NCBI GenBank assembly: GCA_964598725.1
Contig: CAZRCW010000004.1
Coordinates: forward strand, 1-32,277
Direction: 5' to 3'
Length of the DNA: 32,277 nucleotides
Source of the DNA: JAGOTP01 sp964598725
GTDB taxonomy: Bacteria; Patescibacteriota; Patescibacteriia; 2-12-FULL-60-25
Every line of letters begins with the position of its first letter. Position 1 is the first letter of the stretch. Shown here in pieces: positions 8,036 through 12,924 of the stretch. Under the pieces are notes generated by a model. The model ran no database searches. It saw only the letters and a list, made by a program, of their open reading frames with translations, and was not told where the DNA came from. The position numbers and the translations under genes were made by a program.

Positions 8036-8457
8036 AATGGCTTGTGAAAAATGGTCGCCCACGCATCCGCGACGACCTCCCATGAATTAGCGACCATGTA
8101 GATGCCCCCCGCCCTCACGATCCTCTCTTTCCATAGTATTTGCTCCGGCGTCCATTCGCCCCCTACGGCTCGCTTGACCTCGATGCCGATCAATGCCCCC
8201 CGATGGTAGACGAAGATGTCCGGTGCGCCCGCTAGCCCCTTCCCTAGCTTCCTGAATCCCGCGAAGGATCCGCCTTGGAACCTTGGGGCGGGGATGTTGT
8301 TGTGTCTCCATGCCAATATCCCACGGGCGACGAGGTTATCCAAAATCGACCCCATGATGGGGGTCTCTTTCAAGTCTCGGTTGGTGATCGCTCCTTTTGA
8401 TTCTTTTTGATTCTTTTGTTTGGAGGTCTCTTTTTTCGCTCTGTTGTGAGTAGGCAT
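8032..8457 (-). CDS. VRR-NUC domain nuclease
   Basis: This is a PD-(D/E)xK superfamily nuclease. Numbering from ATG 8457, GAPDIFVYHRG carries the catalytic Asp (about residue 80). GIEVKRAVGG carries the E-x-K pair (about 93/95), and WTPEQ supplies the conserved Gln (about 106). This order is typical of VRR-NUC proteins in phages, which act on branched DNA. The first 35 residues are basic and disordered. A TATAAT box ends only 6 bp upstream of the ATG, so the mRNA may be leaderless. A TTG at 8475 in the same frame is inside the -10 region and is rejected as the start. Confidence 0.9.
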   Translation of the reverse strand: MPTHNRAKKETSKQKNQKESKGAITNRDLKETPIMGSILDNLVARGILAWRHNNIPAPRFQGGSFAGFRKLGKGLAGAPDIFVYHRGALIGIEVKRAVGGEWTPEQILWKERIVRAGGIYMVANSWEVVADAWATIFHKPL

Positions 8458-8463
8458 GTTTTG

Positions 8464-8492
8464 ATTATATTTCAAATAATCAAAGTTGTCAC
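8464..8492 (-). promoter_or_regulatory. sigma70-like promoter, predicted leaderless start for VRR-NUC
   Basis: On the minus strand GTGACA (8492-8487) is followed by 17 bp and a perfect TATAAT (8469-8464). A start seven bases downstream falls on the A of ATG 8457. The promoter faces the VRR-NUC gene and could feed the terminase and late genes. It lies in an AT-rich gap between two genes with no competing ORF. Confidence 0.7.
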
Positions 8493-8521
8493 AAATGCCG
8501 TTCCCGTTCAGGATTTCTCAA

Positions 8522-8899
8522 TCAAAACCAAGTGATTTGCACGTCTTGAAGTCCAAACGCCAAATAGATGTGGATAACTAGGTCGCGCAAGGGTCGATGC
8601 TTGTTGAACTCGCTGATCTTCCAACCTTGGGGGACGGCAAACGTCATAGCTGGGTCTGTCTGGTTCGGCTCAAGCAAAAGGGTCTGCCGCCAACGTCTCC
8701 CGTCTTTCGCTATGAAGCGATAAATGTATCCGGGGATCGTGGCCTCTGGCTGAAACATGAAAGCCTGCAGTGGGACGATGAGATTCAACTCATCTAGCGC
8801 GTTATTCAAATCCCAAATCTCTTTTTGTTGGGCGTACATCGGCTGGGTGCTCGTTATCACCATTTCCTTTGTAGCGTCTACGATACGAAGGGTCGGCAT
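8522..8899 (-). CDS. hypothetical protein (125 aa)
   Basis: The ORF is open upstream to a TTG at 8959, but ATG 8897-8899 (MPTLRIVDATKEMVITSTQ) has the TATATG context used across the genome and is chosen. The product is mixed alpha/beta with IYRFIAKDGRRWRQTLLLEP in the centre and ends in LQDVQITWF. No motif is recognised. It is the only protein gene downstream of the structured RNA at 8966-9387 before the next promoter, so that RNA may be its leader. A perfect DnaA-box sequence (TTATCCACA, 8577-8569) lies inside the coding region. Confidence 0.65.
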   Translation of the reverse strand: MPTLRIVDATKEMVITSTQPMYAQQKEIWDLNNALDELNLIVPLQAFMFQPEATIPGYIYRFIAKDGRRWRQTLLLEPNQTDPAMTFAVPQGWKISEFNKHRPLRDLVIHIYLAFGLQDVQITWF

Positions 8900-8965
8900 A
8901 TACGGCGACGATAAGGGAACCGAATCGAACCGGCGAGGGAAACGGAGGGGATAACTCAATCTCTC

Positions 8966-9387
8966 GATCCGTCTAGTTAGCTAGGGGTACTAGATGACCA
9001 AAGCCCGTATGGTTAATGGGTTTCATGCTTTGGGGCTTGATCGGTTATCTCTCCGAGCCTTGCACCGTTCGTCTCTCAGCAAGGTCACCTTAGTGCCTTC
9101 TGGTTCAAGCGTAGTGCCACAACGGGAGGCTTGCTACGCAGGGGTTAGCCAGTGAGTAATCCCGAATGCTGTCGGGATCGCATCGACCTTCCATCCCATG
9201 ATTTAATGGCGTCCAGCGGGAGGCTCATGGGTTCGCCCACCTTGCCCCGCTAGTATTGGACCTATGGAACGCAAAAACGCATCCGAAGATGCGCTCATGC
9301 GTGAAACGGCTACACTAAAGGTTGTACCGACCTTGAAAGATCGGGACGACAAATGCGTCTCCTGAAGTATATGCCGTTTCATAGGCT
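8966..9387 (-). ncRNA. candidate structured RNA A (about 420 nt) with own promoter
   Basis: No plausible protein gene exists from 8900 to 9599. Downstream of a good promoter (9394-9422) the predicted transcript start near 9387 is followed within 2-3 nt by a helix CCTATG/CATAGG (9380-9385 with 9261-9266). This helix closes a three-way junction made of GAAACGGC/GCCGTTTC (9303-9310 with 9373-9380, sharing one base at the junction) and a hairpin 9269-9302 whose tip on the minus strand is a c(UUCG)g tetraloop. Five further non-overlapping perfect stems of 6-7 bp tile the rest: 9195-9231, 9159-9178, 9109-9139, 9058-9084 and 9001-9038. Individual 6-bp stems can arise by chance; the junction plus promoter is the strong part. 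It may be a free RNA or a long leader of the 125-aa gene. The 3' end is uncertain. Confidence 0.6.
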
Positions 9388-9393
9388 GCGTCT

Positions 9394-9422
9394 AGTATGC
9401 CTAGAAAGAAGTGGCTGGTCAA
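9394..9422 (-). promoter_or_regulatory. promoter of structured RNA A
   Basis: On the minus strand TTGACC (9422-9417), a 17-bp spacer and CATACT (9399-9394) give a good sigma70-like promoter. The predicted start is the A at about 9387, just before the first helix of RNA A. The block TTCTAGGCATACTAGACGC over the -10 recurs with small changes at the start of RNA B (13317-13339). Confidence 0.68.
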
Positions 9423-9470
9423 AGGCGTGGAATCATCCGAAGAAACGCGCCGTTGTCCCCTTTTTGGGGA

Positions 9471-9562
9471 TTATCTGTGGATAAAATCAGGGGGGTGAAT
9501 CTGTCGGAACCTGTCGGATGCTGTCGGAATTGTGTCGGGGACATTTAGTAATTGCTAAATCA
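9471..9562. other. candidate replication origin region
   Basis: Within 90 bp lie a perfect DnaA box (TGTGGATAA, 9476-9484), four tandem 10-bp repeats (9501-9540) and an AT-rich perfect 6-bp hairpin ATTTAG/CTAAAT around 9543-9560. A G-run (9490-9495) separates box and repeats. The region is non-coding on both strands and lies between the early operon terminator and the RNA A promoter. DnaA box plus iterons plus AT-rich segment is the classic layout of an iteron-type origin. The phage encodes no recognisable replication initiator, so the host DnaA or an unrecognised small phage protein would have to act here. The alternative is a multi-site operator. Confidence 0.5.
9501..9540. repeat. four tandem 10-bp iterons
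   Basis: The units are CTGTCGGAAC, CTGTCGGATG, CTGTCGGAAT and the diverged TGTGTCGGGG, with a constant 10-bp period. This places each unit on nearly the same face of the helix, as in initiator or repressor binding arrays. A related TGCTGTCGGGAT is inside RNA A at about 9167-9178. Confidence 0.85.
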
Positions 9563-9584
9563 AAAGCGCCCCCGTGTGAGGCGC
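9557..9584 (-). terminator. terminator after the early operon
   Basis: On the minus strand GCGCC (9584-9580), a 9-nt loop and GGCGC (9570-9566) are followed directly by TTTTGATTT. It lies just past the stop of the 31-aa gene at 9600. A T-rich stretch on the other side (9587-9596 on the plus strand) could make it work in both directions. Confidence 0.65.
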
Positions 9585-9599
9585 CGTTTGTTTTTCCGC

Positions 9600-9695
9600 T
9601 TAGGATGCGATGTACGCAAATGAGAGCAGGACGATTAGGCCGATGGCTATTCCGATGAAGAATCCGGCAATGCGCCGCAGCATGTTGGCTATCAT
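9600..9695 (-). CDS. micro membrane protein (31 aa)
   Basis: ATG 9693-9695 overlaps the stop of the 187-aa gene as ATGA. The product begins MIANMLRRIAGFFIGIAIGL and is almost entirely one hydrophobic helix with basic residues before it, so it should insert in the membrane with its N-terminus in the cytoplasm. It is the last gene before the terminator at 9557-9584. The size is too small to assign a family. A holin-like or signalling role is possible but unsupported. Confidence 0.6.
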   Translation of the reverse strand: MIANMLRRIAGFFIGIAIGLIVLLSFAYIAS

Positions 9696-10255
9696 ACCAC
9701 GTCGGTCTCGAGCCTGTCGGCTTCCGCTGCGACCGTGGCTCGGTCGTTCAGCTTTGGCTCGCGGACTTGGTGGACCGCAACGAACGTCTTCTCGTGGTTG
9801 GGATTCTCGCGCGGCTCCCCGTTGAAAACCCATAGCATATCGGGGACGAGGATCTTTCCGCTTAGGAAGTCGAGGGCGTGCTGCGTCACCTTCCAGCCTG
9901 AAACCTCTTTGATCTTGCCCCCCTTGCCCTGAATAGGGGTCGTCACGGATTCGATGAACTCCCAATAGCGGAGCATGGTGTAGGTGTTTTGCGTGTTTCG
10001 CTTCTCGGTATCGCTCACGGGGAGGGTCTTGGCGAAGGCGGCGATGTCTTTCATGGTCGCGGGTCGTTTCTCTTGGACGTTCACGCGCACGATCTCCCGT
10101 AGAGCCTTCACGACGCGCGTGGTTAGGCTTTCGCGCCTCAGGAGGACCTTCTGCTCGCAAAGCTGGCAGCGCGGGGCGTGGTCGCGGTTGTCGCTGATCG
10201 TTAGGCCGTCCGGTAGGGGCACATAGCGTGGCTCAAAGAGCGGGGTGTCATTCAT
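9692..10255 (-). CDS. hypothetical protein with CxxC motif (187 aa)
   Basis: The start MNDTPLFEPRYVPLPDG at ATG 10253-10255 overlaps the previous gene as ATGA and has T at -1. Near the N-terminus APRCQLCEQKVLLRR contains one CxxC pair. The middle (about residues 50-130) is helical and resembles a winged-helix layout: an MKDIAAFAKTL helix, then TMLRYWEFIESV, then GKGGKIKEVSGWKVTQHALDFL with the glycine/lysine turn expected for a wing. That suggests DNA binding, possibly transcription control, but it is an inference from layout. The C-terminal third is unremarkable. It could be the operator-binding regulator of this phage. Confidence 0.75.
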   Translation of the reverse strand: MNDTPLFEPRYVPLPDGLTISDNRDHAPRCQLCEQKVLLRRESLTTRVVKALREIVRVNVQEKRPATMKDIAAFAKTLPVSDTEKRNTQNTYTMLRYWEFIESVTTPIQGKGGKIKEVSGWKVTQHALDFLSGKILVPDMLWVFNGEPRENPNHEKTFVAVHQVREPKLNDRATVAAEADRLETDVV

Positions 10256-10437
10256 ACTTTTTCCCAGAATAATAGTAAGGTTCGTTCGGGCATTTGATGG
10301 GTGCGCTGTGATCCGTTTAGGTTCTTGGTTAGATACTTGCCGTTGCATCTTCCCGTTATTTCGATCTGCACGCCGGTGTCCTTCTTCCTCCAAACGTGGC
10401 CGACCCTGATCTTCGGCCTTGGATTGGGTAGCTTCAT
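10252..10437 (-). CDS. small basic protein (61 aa)
   Basis: ATG 10435-10437 has the GGTATG context and overlaps the previous stop; the stop overlaps the next start as ATGA. The product starts MKLPNPRPKIRVGHVWRKKD and continues with TGVQIEITGRCNGKYLTKN, a small beta-rich fold resembling an SH3-like barrel, and ends in a hydrophobic LLLFWEKV. It is strongly basic, so nucleic-acid binding is plausible. No named family is recognised. Confidence 0.65.
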   Translation of the reverse strand: MKLPNPRPKIRVGHVWRKKDTGVQIEITGRCNGKYLTKNLNGSQRTHQMPERTLLLFWEKV

Positions 10438-10802
10438 ACCAACTTTTCTTCTAGCATGTAGATCAATAATTTTGCGCGTGCGTCGGCTTCGGTGTCGGCA
10501 TGTTGACACTTGTTTTTTTCTTGGCATCCAGCAGTCCATATCCCAACTTCTTCGAAGAAAGGATGGCTCTTAAAACTAAACGCACCTCTAGGCAGCATCT
10601 CCATAAGCTCGGATGCGGTAAAGGCGCAAAACTGCTTAGCCCATGTGTGGTTAGCTCCATCGTGCCTTGAGATGTGCCAGCCAAATCCCGCTCCCATCTC
10701 GCCGTCGCCCTGCACCCAATCGAATAGGGAATCCTGTTTGACGCCAAGCTCGGCCAACTTCTCGGCGAGCTCGGGCGAGCAAAATAATTGTTCAAAGGTC
10801 AT
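10434..10802 (-). CDS. conserved phage hypothetical protein (122 aa)
   Basis: This 122-aa product carries a pattern I associate with a widespread phage hypothetical family: AFTASELMEMLPRG in the middle and TEADARAKLLIYMLEEKLV at the C-terminus. The N-terminus (MTFEQLFCSPELAEKLAELG) is helical. No biochemical role is known to me for this family. The gene overlaps both neighbours as ATGA, showing a tightly coupled early operon. A competing 110-aa frame on the same strand is a shadow: it lacks sensible composition and would break the coupled overlaps. Confidence 0.8.
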   Translation of the reverse strand: MTFEQLFCSPELAEKLAELGVKQDSLFDWVQGDGEMGAGFGWHISRHDGANHTWAKQFCAFTASELMEMLPRGAFSFKSHPFFEEVGIWTAGCQEKNKCQHADTEADARAKLLIYMLEEKLV

Positions 10803-11071
10803 AGCATTTTTACGCCTATTTCTGGCGCAATAAAGTGATCGTGAGGGTAAGTGCAGTGCATTTGGATGTAGGCTTTCGAGCCGTCAGGCTTTTCTATTTC
10901 CACGGACGTTTGTTTAAGGCGCTCCACCTCCCCCTCCAATCTCTTGATCTCCTCGCGTAGCGCGGGGTAGGCATTAAGCAAAGCGATGGTGAATGGTCGT
11001 TCTTCTCTAAAATCCCAGTCCTTTTCTTTCTCCAAGGTGTCAAGCTGTTCGATGGTTTCCTGAATGTTCAT
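10799..11071 (-). CDS. coiled-coil hypothetical protein (90 aa)
   Basis: The product begins MNIQETIEQLDTLEKEKDW and contains a clear heptad-rich helix REEIKRLEGEVERLKQ around residues 39-55, followed by a short beta-rich C-terminus with MHCTYPHDH. It starts at ATG 11069-11071 just after the 63-aa gene and ends in an ATGA overlap. It is probably a small oligomeric adaptor. Function is unknown. Confidence 0.72.
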   Translation of the reverse strand: MNIQETIEQLDTLEKEKDWDFREERPFTIALLNAYPALREEIKRLEGEVERLKQTSVEIEKPDGSKAYIQMHCTYPHDHFIAPEIGVKML

Positions 11072-11072
11072 A

Positions 11073-11264
11073 TCATCGAAGGTAAGAATTGATTGAGATC
11101 GGGTGATGCTTCTTTCCGTATTTGGCGGCGATGCGCGCGCCCTCTTGATCCATGACGGCCAATAGATCGGCTAGGAGCTTCCGGCCTTCCTTGTATGGGA
11201 TTGCTCCCGCGCGGATCGCTGCGCGTAGCGCCTCGGCGCTCTGGCGGGCTTCGGTGATGCTCAT
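11073..11264 (-). CDS. small helical protein (63 aa)
   Basis: ATG 11262-11264 overlaps the stop of the 55-aa gene as ATGA and has T at -1. The sequence MSITEARQSAEALRAAIRAG... is a run of amphipathic helices rich in Ala, Arg and Leu, ending KKHHPISINSYLR. An 80-aa frame on the same strand across this region is less plausible in composition. No family is recognised. Confidence 0.65.
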   Translation of the reverse strand: MSITEARQSAEALRAAIRAGAIPYKEGRKLLADLLAVMDQEGARIAAKYGKKHHPISINSYLR

Positions 11265-11428
11265 AGTTGGCAGGTGGAACCGTAGAAGAATAAGATGACG
11301 ATAAATGCACCGAACAATCCCATGATCACCGTCCCCAGCACCTCATCTCTGCGCTTGGCTCTTTGGCGTTTTAGCTCTGGGTGATTGGTGCGCAGCTGCT
11401 TCCAGCCTTGCGCGTATTTGCTTCTCAT
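11261..11428 (-). CDS. small single-pass membrane protein (55 aa)
   Basis: This ORF fills the gap between the ArdC-like gene and the 63-aa gene. It starts at ATG 11426-11428 (ATATG context), 1 bp after the preceding stop at 11430, and its TGA overlaps the next ATG. The N-terminal 28 residues are very basic (SKYAQGWKQLRTNHPELKRQ), and are followed by one hydrophobic helix (VLGTVIMGLFGAFIVILFFY). It should sit in the inner membrane with a positively charged cytoplasmic tail. Function unknown. Confidence 0.68.
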   Translation of the reverse strand: MRSKYAQGWKQLRTNHPELKRQRAKRRDEVLGTVIMGLFGAFIVILFFYGSTCQL

Positions 11429-11429
11429 A

Positions 11430-11849
11430 TCATTCAATGGTTTGCCCGTCTTCTTGGGCTTGAATTAAACGCTCTGCATCGCTTTGTTCTTCCCGTTCGT
11501 ATGGTTCGGTTTGATCCATGTGGAATACGGCTACCATGGCAAACCGTGGCTTTTCTTCTTTCATGAGCTCCGTCATTTGTGCTTCTTTCTGGTGGCGCAT
11601 GAGGGGGAAGCAAATTGAGTAGCCATGCTCTCCCTTCTTCACCATCCGTCCAACCTTGCGCCATTGGTGGAATCCCCCGAAAACTCCGGGAGATGCTTGT
11701 TGGTTGGCGAGGAAGCATTGATTGAAGGTGCTGTATGGCTTTTCCGTGACCGATACCGCCATGATCGCGTTCTTAGTGTCTCCGGCCTTGATCCTCTCGC
11801 TCGTCGCTTTTAGGATCGCTTGTTTTTCCTCGCGGGTAAGTCTTTTCAT
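11430..11849 (-). CDS. ArdC-like ssDNA-binding domain protein (N-terminal domain only)
   Basis: The pattern YSTFNQCFLANQQASPGVFG followed by GFHQWRKVGRMVKKGEHGY is that of the ArdC/LtrC N-terminal domain, which binds single-stranded DNA and occurs in plasmid and phage anti-restriction proteins. Residues about 1-105 cover this domain; the usual C-terminal metalloprotease part is absent, and the protein ends in an acidic Gln/Glu-rich tail. It is the first gene after the promoter at 11881-11909, with a 5' leader of about 25 nt, so it is probably made early. A role in shielding incoming DNA or supporting replication is inferred. Confidence 0.8.
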   Translation of the reverse strand: MKRLTREEKQAILKATSERIKAGDTKNAIMAVSVTEKPYSTFNQCFLANQQASPGVFGGFHQWRKVGRMVKKGEHGYSICFPLMRHQKEAQMTELMKEEKPRFAMVAVFHMDQTEPYEREEQSDAERLIQAQEDGQTIE

Positions 11850-11880
11850 GGTGTGCGTTGGCTAGGTGATTTATGTCTAC

Positions 11881-11960
11881 ATACTATGCTGACGCCTGCA
11901 TACCGTCAAGATCAAAAATACCGTATGATTACGGTATTAAACTGCTTTGCTTGTGGATAA
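11881..11960 (-). promoter_or_regulatory. early promoter 2 with two operators and a DnaA box
   Basis: On the minus strand: a DnaA box TTATCCACA (11960-11952), a near-perfect palindrome AATACCGT..ACGGTATT (11938-11917), then -35 TTGACG (11909-11904), a 17-bp spacer and -10 TAGTAT (11886-11881). The spacer contains TATGC..GCATA dyad symmetry, placing an operator inside the promoter. The 17-bp spacer sequence GTATGCAGGCGTCAGCA is identical to that in the 16.1-kb promoter, and the distances between all elements agree to within 1 bp. It drives the ArdC-like gene. Confidence 0.85.
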
Positions 11961-12107
11961 CTATTTGCGCGTGATTATCACCTTCCACGCCAGCTTTTTG
12001 TCTGGCTGCCTGTGCCATATCGGATCAGATAAGAGCCAGCCCTTGGCTCGCATTGCTTCGACGTACCATTTCGCCTCGTGCTCTGTTTCAAAAATGATTT
12101 GTTCCAT
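11961..12107 (-). CDS. small hypothetical protein (48 aa)
   Basis: ATG 12105-12107 (AACTATG) opens a 48-aa frame: MEQIIFETEHEAKWYVEAMR and then a tryptophan-rich C-terminus (GWLLSDPIWHRQPDKKLAWK). The first ATG of the open frame at 12143 has no matching context. The composition is typical of a small folded alpha/beta protein, with the form of a 'cell-division-like' ferredoxin half, but no family is assigned. It is the last gene before the promoter at 11881-11960, and its stop abuts the DnaA box there. Confidence 0.6.
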   Translation of the reverse strand: MEQIIFETEHEAKWYVEAMRAKGWLLSDPIWHRQPDKKLAWKVIITRK

Positions 12108-12153
12108 AGTTAGAAGTGCCACCCGTTTGAGGGGGCGGCACAAGGAAGAATAT

Positions 12154-12172
12154 GCGCGTTTCCGGCACGCGC
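12154..12172 (-). terminator. possible terminator after the small SD cassette
   Basis: On the minus strand GCGCGT (12172-12167), a 7-nt loop and ACGCGC (12159-12154) form a perfect stem followed by ATATTCTTCCTT. It starts 7 bp beyond the stop of the 91-aa gene. The T-tract is weak, so it may only attenuate. Confidence 0.4.
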
Positions 12173-12178
12173 TGGCCG

Positions 12179-12454
12179 CTATGCTGCCACCTCTGCCTTT
12201 CGGAAGGAGGGGGACAGATTGCCACCCCCCTTTTCAGCCGCTTGCGCGTCGCTGGTGGTTGATGGATTGAGGCGTTCGAGCGCCTCGTGATCGAATGCGA
12301 GGAGCCGCATTTCGACGTACCGTCCGCCCATGCACGCGATGGCGTATCGGGGGATGGTGGTTTGGAGTTCGCGGAGGATGGCGACCGTGCACGGCTTCAG
12401 GTCGAAGCAGCACAGCGTGACCACTTCGCCTTGAATGGTTGGCACCTGCATCAC
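12179..12454 (-). CDS. hypothetical protein (91 aa), third gene of SD cassette
   Basis: Starts are GTG 12454 or ATG 12451, directly after CAGGAGGAAGCC, a strong Shine-Dalgarno sequence that almost all other genes here lack. The start overlaps the TGA of the 28-aa gene. The product (MMQVPTIQGEVVTLCCFDLK...) has a CC pair near residue 15 and a CMGG motif near 41. A helical middle is followed by a low-complexity tail. No family is recognised. It may belong to a transferred module together with the next two genes. Confidence 0.65.
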   Translation of the reverse strand: MMQVPTIQGEVVTLCCFDLKPCTVAILRELQTTIPRYAIACMGGRYVEMRLLAFDHEALERLNPSTTSDAQAAEKGGGNLSPSFRKAEVAA

Positions 12455-12537
12455 GGCTTCCTCCTGCGGCTGAGGCGCCGCGCGAGGTTGGCCGCGAGCA
12501 TGAGCGCGAGAATCACATGCGCGATCTTGTCCGTCAC
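12451..12537 (-). CDS. micro membrane protein (28 aa), SD cassette
   Basis: GTG 12535-12537 is preceded by ACAGGAGGAAGCA, a strong ribosome binding site at correct spacing. The stop overlaps the next GTG/ATG start. The peptide begins VTDKIAHVILALMLAANLAR and continues with RRLSRRRKP: one short hydrophobic helix followed by a very basic tail, so it could insert in the membrane or bind nucleic acid. The coupled overlaps and the ribosome binding site are the evidence that it is translated. Confidence 0.55.
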   Translation of the reverse strand: MTDKIAHVILALMLAANLARRLSRRRKP

Positions 12538-12635
12538 TGCTTCCTCCTGTTCCTGCGGACCATGTTGGCTCGCAGCCTTCGGCGTGCCGCTTGCTGCGCG
12601 GCCTGCTTCAAGACTGCCTGTCCTGCTTTCTTCAT
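12534..12635 (-). CDS. micro basic peptide (33 aa), SD cassette
   Basis: ATG 12633-12635 follows AAAGGAGGT, an almost perfect anti-16S match, 5 nt upstream. The peptide MKKAGQAVLKQAAQQAARRR continues with further Arg-rich sequence, giving a net charge above +10 with no acidic residue. It overlaps the 28-aa gene by TGA/GTG. It starts 24 bp after the tRNA-like element. Function is unknown; a small nucleic-acid or ribosome-binding peptide is possible. Confidence 0.55.
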   Translation of the reverse strand: MKKAGQAVLKQAAQQAARRRLRANMVRRNRRKQ

Positions 12636-12658
12636 CCTTTTACCTCCTTTCTTCCGGC

Positions 12659-12741
12659 GCGTGGTGGGTGGAATCGAACCACCGACAAACCTTTTTACCG
12701 CTGCCGGTAATAAGGGCGCTCTGCCGCTGAGCTACACCCGC
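12659..12741 (-). tRNA. tRNA-like gene with expanded anticodon arm (isotype undetermined)
   Basis: The minus strand shows GCGGGTG, TA, a D arm GCTC/GAGC with AGCGGCA loop, and a perfect T arm GGTGG-TTCGATT-CCACC. The anticodon stem pairs CCTT with AAGG, but the loop is 18 nt instead of 7. It folds into an extra perfect hairpin TTACCG-GCAG-CGGTAA. The acceptor stem needs one bulged A on the 3' side, and no CCA is encoded. If 11 nt were removed to leave A-T-TAC-A-A, the loop would read as a Val (TAC) tRNA, but this is speculation. It may be a tRNA with an insertion, a degenerate copy or a tRNA mimic. Confidence 0.6.
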
Positions 12742-12748
12742 CGTCAGG

Positions 12749-12805
12749 TGTACGATTTTCTCGTACAACTCACGGCGAGCGCCGATGGTATGCAACATCG
12801 CGCTC
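12749..12805 (-). other. two hairpins in the spacer between the tRNA genes
   Basis: A perfect 7-bp hairpin TGTACGA-5nt-TCGTACA spans 12749-12767. A 10-bp hairpin with one bulged C (GAGCG/CGCTC plus CGATG/CATCG, loop of 8 nt) spans 12777-12805. Both lie between the two tRNA-type elements and probably act in processing of a shared transcript. Confidence 0.55.
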
Positions 12806-12848
12806 TCCGACTATGAAAGGGCGGACCGTCTTTTTTCGGCCTGCCCTA

Positions 12849-12920
12849 TGGTTGCGCCTGCGGAATTGAACCGCTTCTCTAGCGTATGAAACTAGCGTGA
12901 TGCCATTTCACTAAGGCGCG
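12849..12920 (-). tRNA. tRNA-Met-type (anticodon CAT)
   Basis: The minus strand folds into a 72-nt cloverleaf: acceptor CGCGCCT/AGGCGCA, D arm GTGA-AATGGCA-TCAC, anticodon arm CTAGT-TTCATAC-GCTAG and T arm GCGG-TTCAATT-CCGC, then discriminator A and an encoded CCA. The anticodon is CAT with T33 and A37. The first pair is C1-A72, a mismatch known from bacterial initiator tRNAs. However, the three G-C pairs of the initiator anticodon stem are absent, and the T11-A24 pair is elongator-like. The T stem has four clear pairs. Initiator, elongator Met and Ile2 all remain possible. Confidence 0.85.
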
Positions 12921-12924
12921 ATGG

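Noticed and set aside
8905..8945. tRNA-like T-arm sequence GGTTCGATTC on the minus strand near 8920
   Set aside because: The bases after the loop do not pair as a T stem and no cloverleaf can be built around it.
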